Assembly: GCF_000831645.3 (NCBI RefSeq)
Contig: NZ_CP012559.1
Coordinates: forward strand, 248,001 to 312,000
Direction of reading: 5' to 3'
DNA length: 64,000 bases
Source: Companilactobacillus heilongjiangensis
GTDB lineage: Bacteria; Bacillota; Bacilli; Lactobacillales; Lactobacillaceae
Shown here: positions 52,140-60,708 of the stretch, piece by piece
Layout of the letters: the number at the start of each line of letters is the position of its first letter
Position numbering within the stretch: position 1 is the stretch's first letter
The notes under the pieces: model-generated
Seen by the model: only the letters and a program-made list of their open reading frames with translations
What the model was told of the DNA's origin: nothing
The model's database searches: none
Translations under genes and position numbers: made by a program

Positions 52140-52186
52140 TTGAAAAATGCGAAACAATTTCTTATAATGAATTTGTTTAAACAAAT
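52140..52186 (+). promoter_or_regulatory. dlt promoter P1 with palindromic operator
   Basis: TTGAAA (52140-52145), a 17-base spacer and TATAAT (52163-52168) form a strong promoter. The perfect palindrome ATTTGTTTAAACAAAT (52171-52186) covers the start point. The leader to dltX would be about 230 bases. Confidence 0.65.
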
Positions 52187-52339
52187 AGCTTCAAACCCCG
52201 CATTAATACTGTATTTCATTAAAAAAGACAAAATATTTTTACGAAATATGCCGATTAGTCCTACTCAATTTTTTATTATAATGTTTATACAGGTTATATA
52301 GAAATAACTATATTTAATAATTTTGATTCATTTTTGGGT

Positions 52340-52368
52340 TTGACACCATTTATTGACAATGGTTAGAT
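52340..52368 (+). promoter_or_regulatory. dlt promoter P2
   Basis: TTGACA (52340-52345), a 17-base spacer and TTAGAT (52363-52368), 41 bases before dltX. A perfect -35 box with a weaker -10 box. Confidence 0.65.
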
Positions 52369-52408
52369 AGTTTCCGCATAAGCAAACTCTTTCAGTGAGG
52401 TGTAGATT

Positions 52409-52558
52409 ATGAAAAATAATTTGCTGACTTTTTTAAAGAAACCAGTAACATTTTTTATTATTAAAACAGTTGTATTTTTCGCTATTTTCTTAGTGCTCTT
52501 ATATATTTACGGATATAACGGCGTGGGAAGTGCCAAATTTATTTATAACGAATTTTAG
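52409..52558 (+). CDS. dltX: DltX, teichoic acid D-alanylation microprotein
   Basis: 49 residues, starting MKNNLLTFLKKPVTFFIIK, with one membrane helix and the C-terminal motif GYNGVGSAKFIYNEF. FIYNEF is the conserved DltX end; in other Gram-positives this C-terminal peptide carries an acyl D-alanyl group across the membrane with DltB and DltD. The tyrosine is present. GTGAGGTG precedes the ATG at 52409. It is the first gene of dltXABCD, 20 bases before dltA, and is easily missed because of its size. Confidence 0.92.
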   Translation: MKNNLLTFLKKPVTFFIIKTVVFFAIFLVLLYIYGYNGVGSAKFIYNEF

Positions 52559-52578
52559 CAGGAAGAAGGGAAAAATAT

Positions 52579-54099
52579 ATGAACTCAATTATTGAAAAAA
52601 TTACCACCACTGCATTGCAAGCACCTGAAAAGATTTGCTACAAGAACGGTGAAGAAACACATACATATCAGGAGCTATTGCAAAAATCTGATCGTATAGC
52701 CAGCTTTTTACAAGATAAATTTTTGCCTGCTAAAAGTCCAATTATCATTTTTGGCGGACAACAATTTGAAATGTTAGTTATGTTCCTCGGTGCTATTAAG
52801 GCCGGACATGCTTATATTCCAGTTGATGATGGTTCTGATCCATCACGTGTTATCCAAATCAATGAAGTTGCTAAGCCAGCTTTGATTTTAAACTGGAGCA
52901 ATATTACAGACTTTGGCGTTGATACTCCACAAGTTACTAAAGAAGAGTTAACGCAAGTCTTGGCATCTGATAACAATATTTATGATAGCAATCGCAGTGT
53001 TGGTCCTGATGACAACTTTTATATCATCTTTACATCAGGTACAACCGGAACACCAAAGGGTGTTCAAATTAGTACTAACAATATCTTAGATTTCGCAAAC
53101 TGGGCCGAAAATGAATTCGACTATTCCGGTGAAATGAAGATGTTGCTGCAAGCACCATTCTCATTCGACTTGTCAGTTTTCGATATTTATCCAGGTTTGA
53201 TGAGCGGTGTGACACTCAATATTGTTGATAAGGATACGACTAAGAACTTCGGTAAATTACAGGAAGCTATTATCAACTCTGATTTCAACACTTGGGTATC
53301 AACACCATCATTCTTCGAAATGTGTCTCTTATTTAGAGGTTTTGATGCTGAGCACATGCCACAATTGAACAAATTTATCTTCTGTGGTGAAGAATTAACT
53401 CATGCAACAGCCAAGAAGTTATTGAAGAAGTTCCCTGATGCCGAGCTTTACAACACTTATGGTCCTACAGAAAATACTGTTGCCATTACTTCAATCAGAA
53501 TTGATCAAGATTCTCTAGAGAAATTTGATCGTTTACCAATCGGTTATTTGAAATCCAATATGGATTACCGTATTAACGGATTGGTCGATGAAACTACTGG
53601 TCAATTGACAGGTGAATTGTTGGTCAGTGGACCAGATGTTTCCAAAGGATATTTGAACAATCCTACTCAAACCGAAAAGGCTTTTGAAATGATTGATGGT
53701 CAAATGTTCTATCACACAGGGGACATGATCAGTGTTGCCGACGACGGACTCTTGTTCTATCACGGTAGAACTGATTTCCAAATCAAGATGCACGGATACC
53801 GAATTGAGCTTGAAGAAGTAGATTCAATGTTGGGTAATCTTGAGCAAATTAAGCAATCATGTACCGTTCCTTTGTACAACAACAAGAAGCAAGTCAGCAA
53901 AATGATTGCTTGCATCGTACTTGAAAATGACTTTATCGACGACGACGAAAAAGATTTAGCAGCAGATATTAAAGATTCATTAAAGGCGACAACGATGGAA
54001 TATATGATTCCTAACGTGTTGAAGTTTGTAAAGCAACTACCAATTAGTAAAAATGGCAAAATTGATAGAAAGACTTTAATAGGCGAGATTAATGAATAA
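52579..54099 (+). CDS. dltA: D-alanine--carrier protein ligase DltA
   Basis: 506 residues, an adenylation enzyme that activates D-alanine with ATP and loads it on DltC. YIIFTSGTTGTPKGVQIS is the P-loop (A3), FIFCGEELTHATAKK and LYNTYGPTENTVAITS (A5) line the active site, FYHTGDM is A7, YHGRTDFQIKMHGYRIELEE is the hinge region (A8), and KNGKIDRK supplies the catalytic lysine (A10). Length is normal. AGGAAGAAGGG precedes the ATG. The 3' end overlaps dltB by 8 bases, which implies translational coupling. Confidence 0.95.
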   Translation: MNSIIEKITTTALQAPEKICYKNGEETHTYQELLQKSDRIASFLQDKFLPAKSPIIIFGGQQFEMLVMFLGAIKAGHAYIPVDDGSDPSRVIQINEVAKPALILNWSNITDFGVDTPQVTKEELTQVLASDNNIYDSNRSVGPDDNFYIIFTSGTTGTPKGVQISTNNILDFANWAENEFDYSGEMKMLLQAPFSFDLSVFDIYPGLMSGVTLNIVDKDTTKNFGKLQEAIINSDFNTWVSTPSFFEMCLLFRGFDAEHMPQLNKFIFCGEELTHATAKKLLKKFPDAELYNTYGPTENTVAITSIRIDQDSLEKFDRLPIGYLKSNMDYRINGLVDETTGQLTGELLVSGPDVSKGYLNNPTQTEKAFEMIDGQMFYHTGDMISVADDGLLFYHGRTDFQIKMHGYRIELEEVDSMLGNLEQIKQSCTVPLYNNKKQVSKMIACIVLENDFIDDDEKDLAADIKDSLKATTMEYMIPNVLKFVKQLPISKNGKIDRKTLIGEINE

Positions 54100-55303
54100 C
54101 ATTACGCCTTACAGTAGTCCGCACTACTTTATCTATCTATTACTACTTTTACTACCAATAATCATCGGATTATGGTTTGGTAAACGCTTTAGAACATATG
54201 ACTTCTTCGCAACGGTTGTCATTCTAATCACTGCTTTCTTTGGTGGAAATATGTCGCAGGGGATATCGCTACTATGCTACGTCCTCTTAGAAATAATTCT
54301 AGTTTCCATCTACCTGTCGTATCGTAAGAAACACAATAGTTTCTGGGTCTTTACGATGTTCGTCTTGCTGGCAATCATACCGCTGGTTTTCGTCAAACTG
54401 GATCCATTGCTACAAAACCCAACCATTTCACTATTTGGCTTCATGGGTATCAGTTATTTAACTTTCAAGTCAGTTGAAATCATCATGGAAATTCGTGATG
54501 GCGTGATCAAAGAAATTTCACCATATGAGTTTGGTCGTTTCTTGCTATTCTTCCCAACCATCACTTCCGGACCAATTGACCGTTTCAAACGTTTCCAAAA
54601 AGATGTTAACAATGTTCCTAGCCGTGAAGAGTATGTTGAACTCTTGCATAGCGGTGTCGATAAGCTGATGAAGGGTCTTCTTTATAAGTTTATTATCGGG
54701 TACTTCTTTGGAACATTATTATTGCCAAAGGTTCAAATTTTGGCAATGTCTTACCGGAATCAAGCTCCACTGGGATTATCTTGGTGGGTGCTAGCCTATA
54801 TGTACGTTTATAGTATGTATTTGTTCTTTGACTTTGCTGGTTACTCGCTATTTGCTGTAGCAATCAGTAATTTCATGGGTGTCAAAACACCAATGAACTT
54901 CAATGCGCCATTCAAGGCCAAGAATATTAAAGATTTTTGGAACAGATGGCACATGACACTTTCATTCTGGTTCCGTGATTTTATCTACATGCGTTTGATG
55001 TTTACGATTATTAAACATAAGTGGATGAAGAACCGTATTGCAATTGCCAATGTCGGCTATGTAGCACTCTTTCTAATCATGGGATTCTGGCACGGTGAAA
55101 CTTGGTACTACATTGTTTATGGTATTTTCCACGCCATCGCAATGATCACCAACGATGCTTGGCTAAGATACAAGAAGAAGCATCGTGAAAGTATTCCTAG
55201 CAACAAATTTACACATGCGTTTGCCGTCTTCTTGACGTTTAATATCGTATGTTTCAGTTTCTTAATCTTCTCAGGATTTTTAAATACATTATGGTTTAGT
55301 TAG
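54092..55303 (+). CDS. dltB: DltB, MBOAT acyltransferase for D-alanine export
   Basis: 403 residues, about 11-12 membrane segments. Features of the MBOAT fold are visible: FDFAGYSLFAVAISNFMGVKTPMNFNAPFKAKNIKDFWNRWHMTLSFWFRDFIY, whose His lies in the funnel region, and IMGFWHGETWYYIVYG with the catalytic His. DltB receives D-alanine from DltC and passes it outward to DltX and DltD. It sits between dltA (8-base overlap) and dltC (11-base gap). Confidence 0.95.
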   Translation: MNNITPYSSPHYFIYLLLLLLPIIIGLWFGKRFRTYDFFATVVILITAFFGGNMSQGISLLCYVLLEIILVSIYLSYRKKHNSFWVFTMFVLLAIIPLVFVKLDPLLQNPTISLFGFMGISYLTFKSVEIIMEIRDGVIKEISPYEFGRFLLFFPTITSGPIDRFKRFQKDVNNVPSREEYVELLHSGVDKLMKGLLYKFIIGYFFGTLLLPKVQILAMSYRNQAPLGLSWWVLAYMYVYSMYLFFDFAGYSLFAVAISNFMGVKTPMNFNAPFKAKNIKDFWNRWHMTLSFWFRDFIYMRLMFTIIKHKWMKNRIAIANVGYVALFLIMGFWHGETWYYIVYGIFHAIAMITNDAWLRYKKKHRESIPSNKFTHAFAVFLTFNIVCFSFLIFSGFLNTLWFS

Positions 55304-55314
55304 GAGAATTTATT

Positions 55315-55554
55315 ATGGATGAAATTACAACAAAGATCGTAGATATTTTACAAGATGTAACAGGTTTGGATGACGCTGGTCAAGATAAAGATCAAGACTT
55401 ATTCAAAGATGGCGTTCTTGATTCAATGGCAACAGTAGAAGTTTTGGTTAACTTACAGGATGAATTTGATATTACCGTACCAGTTTCAGAATTCGACCGT
55501 TCACAATGGTCAACAGTTAACAAAATTGCTCAACAAGTACAAGAATTGGAATAG
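55315..55554 (+). CDS. dltC: D-alanyl carrier protein DltC
   Basis: 79 residues, an acyl-carrier-type four-helix protein. The phosphopantetheine attachment serine is in KDGVLDSMATVEVLVNLQDE (DSMATV), as in other DltC proteins. The surface is acidic. AGGAGAA lies before the ATG. The gene is followed after 3 bases by dltD. Confidence 0.95.
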   Translation: MDEITTKIVDILQDVTGLDDAGQDKDQDLFKDGVLDSMATVEVLVNLQDEFDITVPVSEFDRSQWSTVNKIAQQVQELE

Positions 55555-55557
55555 ATT

Positions 55558-56826
55558 ATGAAAAAAAAGTTATGGATGATTTTTGGACCTGTTATAGTTG
55601 CTATTGCTGCCTTGTTAATTCTTCTCTGGGCTCCAATCAACTTTAAAACGGTGACTCCACAAAAAGTACAACAAGCTTCGACCTCGTTGGATGTCCGTGT
55701 TTTAAAGGGTGAAAGCGTCAAAAACGCTGCCGAGAAGGAGAATTATATTCCTATCATTGGTTCATCGGAACTTTCTAGAATGGATCCGTTCCATCCATCT
55801 TCCATGGCGCAGAAATATCATTGGAAGAATAAGCCATTTTTGCAAGGTAATCCCGGAACGGCTTCATTGACACAAGCAATGAATGTCGGTGGGATGACTA
55901 GTCTAAAGGGAAATAAGGCTGTTTTCATTATTTCTCCACAATGGTTTACCAAATCCGGTGTCCAATCTGATGCATTTAAATATTTCTTATCACCATTACA
56001 ATTGACTGGATTTATCTTAAATTCCAGTCATGGCGATAAGGCAATGAATAAGTACATTGCCAACAGAATTCTCGATTTAGGTGTCGACAAGGGACCTATT
56101 GAAGATAATGCACTTCAACGTATTTCTGAAGGCAAACAGATTACTGATTTCCAACGTTTCTACATTAAGAGAGTATCTCGTGCCAGTCTCCAAAGTCAGG
56201 ATGATTTGTTCGGTTCGATTTCGATGAATGATCACGAAAAGCAAATTGACCATGCGGCTGACCAATTGCCTGATACTTATAATTACAAAAACTTGAATAA
56301 ACTAGCTACTAAACTAGCAGCTAAGCATTCAACTGATAATGATATGCAAATTGGTAATTCCTTCTATAGAAAGCAATTGAAGAAACGTATCGTTAAGTAT
56401 AAGAATACTCACCGTCACGTTACTTACACGCATTCACCAGAATACAATGATTTCCAAGCTTTGCTTTACATGTTTGCTCAAAACAAAACTGAAGTAATGT
56501 TTGTAATTCAACCAGTTAATCCACATTGGATCAAATATACTGGTATGCCAATGAGCACAATCACTAACTTTGATACAAAGATTAAGTACCAATTGAAGTC
56601 ACAAGGTTTCAACAATATTGTTGACCTGTCGCACGTTAAAGACCCTAATTATATTGCTGAAGATACAATTCACATGGGCTGGCGTGGTTGGTTAATGCTT
56701 GATCATCATTTGAAGAATTATTACAAAGATAAGAAAGCCAATCCTAAGAATACTCAGTATAAGATGGACAGTTATTTCTTAACTGACACTTGGGCTAACA
56801 ATACTGATTTTTCAAACAATAAATAA
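55558..56826 (+). CDS. dltD: DltD, D-alanyl transfer protein
   Basis: 422 residues. One N-terminal membrane anchor (residues ~5-25) precedes an extracellular SGNH-like domain: IIGSSELSRMDPFHPS carries the catalytic Ser, and DTIHMGWRGWLMLDHHL carries the Asp and His. DltD hands D-alanine to lipoteichoic acid, lowering envelope negative charge and raising resistance to cationic peptides. It is the last gene of dltXABCD, with a terminator 2 bases after the stop and CLR-27 just beyond. Confidence 0.94.
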   Translation: MKKKLWMIFGPVIVAIAALLILLWAPINFKTVTPQKVQQASTSLDVRVLKGESVKNAAEKENYIPIIGSSELSRMDPFHPSSMAQKYHWKNKPFLQGNPGTASLTQAMNVGGMTSLKGNKAVFIISPQWFTKSGVQSDAFKYFLSPLQLTGFILNSSHGDKAMNKYIANRILDLGVDKGPIEDNALQRISEGKQITDFQRFYIKRVSRASLQSQDDLFGSISMNDHEKQIDHAADQLPDTYNYKNLNKLATKLAAKHSTDNDMQIGNSFYRKQLKKRIVKYKNTHRHVTYTHSPEYNDFQALLYMFAQNKTEVMFVIQPVNPHWIKYTGMPMSTITNFDTKIKYQLKSQGFNNIVDLSHVKDPNYIAEDTIHMGWRGWLMLDHHLKNYYKDKKANPKNTQYKMDSYFLTDTWANNTDFSNNK

Positions 56827-56827
56827 C

Positions 56828-56862
56828 AAAAAGCTGACAAATTAAAGTTTGTCAGCTTTTTT
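56828..56862 (+). terminator. Rho-independent terminator of the dlt operon
   Basis: AAAAGCTGACAAA pairs with TTTGTCAGCTTTT, then TT. Confidence 0.92.
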
Positions 56863-56867
56863 GTGCG

Positions 56868-57048
56868 GCCGTCTCCAGAACCGTGAATATCCACCTGCTA
56901 TGCGGACCGGTCCGAGCCGAAGTGCGGTCTCGAACCTCGATTTTGAGCTTCGCAAAGTACGCGAATCTCAAAACTCGCCCGGTGGTGTAATGGCTAAAGC
57001 CATAACGCCACACCCACAGCGGGTGGATATTTACGGTTCTTCCGACTG
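56868..57048 (-). repeat. CLR-27, cloverleaf repeat, minus orientation
   Basis: Full-length singleton. P1 pairs GAACCGTGAATATCCACCTGC with the GGGTGGATATTTACGGTTC arm. P3 is TTTTGAGCTTCGC with GCGAATCTCAAAA. P4 contains GGTCCGAGCC. It faces CLR-28. Confidence 0.93.
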
Positions 57049-57214
57049 GTTTGTTTTTTAATAATCTGGTTACTTATGTCTACCAAGTATATTAGAAGAA
57101 AGGTGTTGTAGAACTTTCAATATCTGACTAGAAATCGACTTATCGTTTTTATCTTTTAATAATGTATTAAAGGATTGAGGAAATACGGCAATACAAAATT
57201 TTATAACAACCAAT

Positions 57215-57395
57215 TAGTCGGAAGAGTTGAGAGTATTCATATGCCGCGAAAGTGGCGTTAGAGCTTTAGCTCTTACACCACCGGGCGTGTTGGAGACTTT
57301 CCGGTCTGTGGAAAGGCTTCAACCGAGGTTCGAGACCGTACTGTGGCTCGGACCGTACCGTGCAGCAGATGAATACTCTCAGCTCTGGAGATGGC
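57215..57395 (+). repeat. CLR-28, cloverleaf repeat, plus orientation
   Basis: Full-length. P1 pairs GAGTTGAGAGTATTCAT with ATGAATACTCTCAGCTC, P2 is GGCGTTAGAGC with a TTTA loop, and P3 is CTTTCC/GGAAAG. Right end 161 bases before the acyl-CoA dehydrogenase. Confidence 0.93.
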
Positions 57396-57555
57396 AAGCA
57401 AACACCACACATTATATATGCAAGTTATCGCCGATATATAATATAATTATATTTACAACTAACCATAAATGCTTTATGATGAAATCATCAAAAATATCGG
57501 TTGGATATTTTTTTGCACTTATATGTGAAAAAATTAACATACAAGGAGAATTCTG

Positions 57556-58680
57556 ATGGATCAAAAACAAACTAGTAAAGAAATCCTTTTAAGAATGGTT
57601 AAATCATTTACGGAAAATGAAGTGGCCCCATATGATATGGAAATTGACCAGACTCGTTCTTACGTCAATGATTTATTAAATAAAATCAAGAAGTATGATT
57701 TTCTAAGCACAATGTTGCCAGAAGAATATGGTGGTGCAGGTTTTGATGGTGAGACTACGGCCGCTATGATTAACGAAATTGCACGTGGTAATGCCAGTTT
57801 AGGTGTAACTTTGGAAGGTCATTTCAAGTCAATTGACCAAATTGTTAAATATGGTAATCAATCTTTGAAGGATGAATATTTGCCACAAGCCAAGTCACGT
57901 ATCATTGCTTTTTCTATGACTGAACCAAGTGGTGGTTCAAATCCATTGGGAATTACTTCGCACGCTGAAAAGAAGGGTGACAAATGGATTATCAATGGTG
58001 ACAAAATCATGATTACTAATGGTGGTCTAGCTGAAATTTATTGTGTCATGGTTAAAACTGCTCCGAAGGAATTGTCATTCTTTGTGGTTGATAAGGATAT
58101 GGATGGTTTCGAATTTGGTAAGCAAGAAAACTTCCTTGGCTTAACTGGGGTTCCGGTTGGTGAAATTGTCATGAATAATATTGAAGTTGACGAAAATCAT
58201 TTGCTCGGAAAAGTTGGTATGGGTAAGGAAATCGGTGATAGTGCTCACAATGATGCTCGTGTTTTAATGGGTGCCGTTTTGACCGGAATTATGGAACATG
58301 AATTGAATATCGTAACTGACTACGCAACACACAGAAAAGCAATGGATACACCAATTATTCAGATGCAAGGTATTCAAAGAAAGATTGCTGATATTGCTGT
58401 GGCTAAGGAAACAACCAAGTTACTTTATCAAAAAGCTGCTTGGCTAAAAGATCACCGTCAAGATTATGAAGAAGAAGCTGCGATGGCGAAAGCATATGGT
58501 AGTAGAAGTGCGGTTAAATCAGGTGATGATGCTCTTCAAATTTTAGGTGGTTACGGATACAGTTTGGATTATCCAGTGGAACATTTGATCAGGGATGCCA
58601 GAGCTATGGAAATTGCTGAAGGAACCGTTGAGAAGATGCGGACAGCTATTGCTTTAATTGAAGCAAAGAATCGGGCCTAG
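57556..58680 (+). CDS. Acyl-CoA dehydrogenase family flavoprotein
   Basis: 374 residues. The layout is standard: helical N-terminal domain, central beta domain with SMTEPSGGSNPLGITSHAEK (FAD and substrate loop), and a C-terminal helical domain ending ILGGYGYSLDYPVEHLIRDARAMEIAEGTVEKMR, where the IAEGT glutamate is the usual catalytic base. FAD would be reduced by an acyl-CoA and reoxidised by ETF, whose two genes follow 9 bases later. Such a cassette is unusual for fermentative lactobacilli, so it may run as a reductase or feed an electron sink. AAGGAGAA precedes the ATG. Confidence 0.88.
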   Translation: MDQKQTSKEILLRMVKSFTENEVAPYDMEIDQTRSYVNDLLNKIKKYDFLSTMLPEEYGGAGFDGETTAAMINEIARGNASLGVTLEGHFKSIDQIVKYGNQSLKDEYLPQAKSRIIAFSMTEPSGGSNPLGITSHAEKKGDKWIINGDKIMITNGGLAEIYCVMVKTAPKELSFFVVDKDMDGFEFGKQENFLGLTGVPVGEIVMNNIEVDENHLLGKVGMGKEIGDSAHNDARVLMGAVLTGIMEHELNIVTDYATHRKAMDTPIIQMQGIQRKIADIAVAKETTKLLYQKAAWLKDHRQDYEEEAAMAKAYGSRSAVKSGDDALQILGGYGYSLDYPVEHLIRDARAMEIAEGTVEKMRTAIALIEAKNRA

Positions 58681-58689
58681 GAGGATATT

Positions 58690-59487
58690 ATGAAAATTGT
58701 CGTTTGTATTAAACAAGTACCAGAAACTACTAATGTGAAGATTAATGAGAAAACTAAGAATATCGATCGTCGTGGTTTAGGTGGCGTAATCAATTCCTAT
58801 GACCTACATGCTTTGGAAACCGCTTTGGAAATTAAACGTAATGTCGGTGGTGAAGTTATCACAATGACTATGGGTCCAGATGACTTTGCTGTTTCATTGC
58901 GTGAGACTTTGGCTTTGGGTGCTGACAGTTCAGTATTATTGTCCGACCGTGCCTTTGCCGGAGCAGATACTTTGGCAACTGGTTATGTACTTGGAAAAGC
59001 CATTAAAAAAATTGGCGATGTCGATTTAGTTTTGCTAGGTCAACAGTCAGTCGATGCCGATACGGGACAAGTGGGACCAATTATGGCCGAGCTATTACAA
59101 GTACCTCAAGTAACTTATGCTAATGAAGTTGTCGCCGAAAATAATCAATTATTGATCAAACGTAACTTGGATAATATGGCTCAAGAAATTACTGCACAGT
59201 TGCCATTATTGCTGACGGTTACTGATACTATCAACCAACCACAGTATACGAATGTCGTTGAAATTACTAAGAGTTTTGCAAAACCAATTACAACTTGGCA
59301 TGCCAGTGATCTGCAACTTGATGACAGTCGTGTAGGTCAAGCCGGTTCACCAACAATTGTTCGTTCAATCTCTTCACCAGAGAAAACAGCTAAGGTTGGA
59401 CATAAATTGGCCGACAATCCGAGAGAAGCTGCCGCCGAATTAGTAGCTGCTTTGAAGAAACAAAATATATTAGCGGAGGAAGATTAA
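58690..59487 (+). CDS. etfB: Electron transfer flavoprotein, beta subunit
   Basis: 265 residues. KIVVCIKQVPETTNVKINEK is the classic start, LETALEIKRNVGGEVITMTMGP and ALALGADSSVLLSD-like stretches follow, and DLVLLGQQSVDADTGQVGPIMAELL is the signature with the nucleotide site (GQQSxDxDTGQVGP). The QS/DTGQVGP loop binds AMP in simple ETFs and FAD in bifurcating ones; which applies here cannot be settled by eye. Ribosome site AGGAGG. Stop overlaps nothing; etfA starts 1 base later. Confidence 0.93.
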   Translation: MKIVVCIKQVPETTNVKINEKTKNIDRRGLGGVINSYDLHALETALEIKRNVGGEVITMTMGPDDFAVSLRETLALGADSSVLLSDRAFAGADTLATGYVLGKAIKKIGDVDLVLLGQQSVDADTGQVGPIMAELLQVPQVTYANEVVAENNQLLIKRNLDNMAQEITAQLPLLLTVTDTINQPQYTNVVEITKSFAKPITTWHASDLQLDDSRVGQAGSPTIVRSISSPEKTAKVGHKLADNPREAAAELVAALKKQNILAEED

Positions 59488-59488
59488 G

Positions 59489-60457
59489 ATGACAGTGATT
59501 AAGGAAAACTGGGTTTTTGTGGAAACTGATTTACATAAGATTAATCCGGTTAGTTATCAATTGATTACAAAAATGAAACAAATCAGTCATGACCCTGTCG
59601 TAGCAGTCTTGATTGAAAATAACGATGCTAATTTAGAGACAGAATTATCTGAATATGGTCCTGATAAGATTTTGCTGATTAAAGATGATGAATTAGAAGC
59701 CGGTGACGATCTAGAATTAACCGACGCTTTGAACAAGTTGATCCAAAAACAAGGCACTCCAAATACTTTTATCTTTCCAGCTACAGTGGTGGGACGTTCA
59801 GTGGCACCAAGATTACAAGCAAGATTGAGAACTGGTTTGACAGCTGACTGTTTGGACCTCAAGTTTGAAGACGACTTGTTAGTTCAAACGAAACCATCTT
59901 ACGGTGACAACATTATGTGTGAAATAACGATTCCAAATCACCATCCACAGATGGCCACAGCCCGTCCCAATGTCTTTACAGCTGAGAAGGAAAACAATCC
60001 TGCCCTTAAAGTAGAAGAAATAAGTAATCTTGACTGGGAAAAAGACACTAAATTACAAATTAAGAGCCAGATTTTGCCACCAAAAACAAGTAATGATATT
60101 ACTCAAGCTCAAAGAATCGTTGCTTTAGGACGAGGGGATAAAACAGATGCTGGAATTGATATGGCTAATAGCTTAGCTAAAAAGCTTCATGCAACAGTTG
60201 GTGTAACCCGTCCATTGACAGACTTAGATCAGTACACAATTACTGAACAAATTGGTCAAAGTGGTCAAACAGTGGCTCCAGATTTATTGATTAATTTAGG
60301 AGTTTCTGGAGCAGTCCAATATACAGCCGGAATTGCGAACGCTAAAACGGTTGTTTCAGTCAATACTGATGAAAATGCTCAAATCTTCAAATATTCCGAT
60401 TATTACTTCGTAGGGAATGCTTTGGAATTTTCAAAAGCACTCGAAGCAATACTATAG
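59489..60457 (+). CDS. etfA: Electron transfer flavoprotein, alpha subunit
   Basis: 322 residues. The N-terminal half has the ETF alpha fold (TFIFPATVVGRSVAPRLQARLRTGLTADC), and the C-terminal FAD domain shows VALGRGDKTDAGIDMANSLAKKL, IGQSGQTVAPDLLINLGVSGAVQYTAGI and VVSVNTDENAQIFKYSDYYFVGN, the standard FAD-binding signatures. With EtfB it carries electrons from the dehydrogenase encoded upstream. No ETF-quinone oxidoreductase lies nearby. A terminator follows the stop. Confidence 0.93.
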   Translation: MTVIKENWVFVETDLHKINPVSYQLITKMKQISHDPVVAVLIENNDANLETELSEYGPDKILLIKDDELEAGDDLELTDALNKLIQKQGTPNTFIFPATVVGRSVAPRLQARLRTGLTADCLDLKFEDDLLVQTKPSYGDNIMCEITIPNHHPQMATARPNVFTAEKENNPALKVEEISNLDWEKDTKLQIKSQILPPKTSNDITQAQRIVALGRGDKTDAGIDMANSLAKKLHATVGVTRPLTDLDQYTITEQIGQSGQTVAPDLLINLGVSGAVQYTAGIANAKTVVSVNTDENAQIFKYSDYYFVGNALEFSKALEAIL

Positions 60458-60483
60458 AAAAACTGAAATTCAATGTGTAATCA

Positions 60484-60518
60484 AAAAGCTGACAACTAAA
60501 AATTGTCAGTTTTTTTTG
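60484..60518 (+). terminator. Rho-independent terminator after etfA
   Basis: AAAAGCTGACAA pairs with TTGTCAGTTTT, followed by TTTT. Confidence 0.9.
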
Positions 60519-60609
60519 TGCATATGGGTTTAACACATTATAGGAAGTTTTAGGGGGTTAGATATTATTGATACGAATGTATAAAATGCGGAGATCGACC
60601 TGAATTTAA

Positions 60610-60692
60610 ATTACAGATAACATTAGCATCAATTATATTTCAGTATTTAAAATGGTCTGAGTACAAAAGCATTAGAATATTTTTATATTCAC
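60610..60692 (-). repeat. Module S copy 4
   Basis: The reverse complement contains TATTCTAATGCTTTTGTAC, TAAATACTGAAATATAATTG and ATGCTAATG, matching copies 1-3 in order. It lies next to the left end of CLR-29. Confidence 0.65.
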
Positions 60693-60708
60693 TTAATAAC
60701 AAATAATT

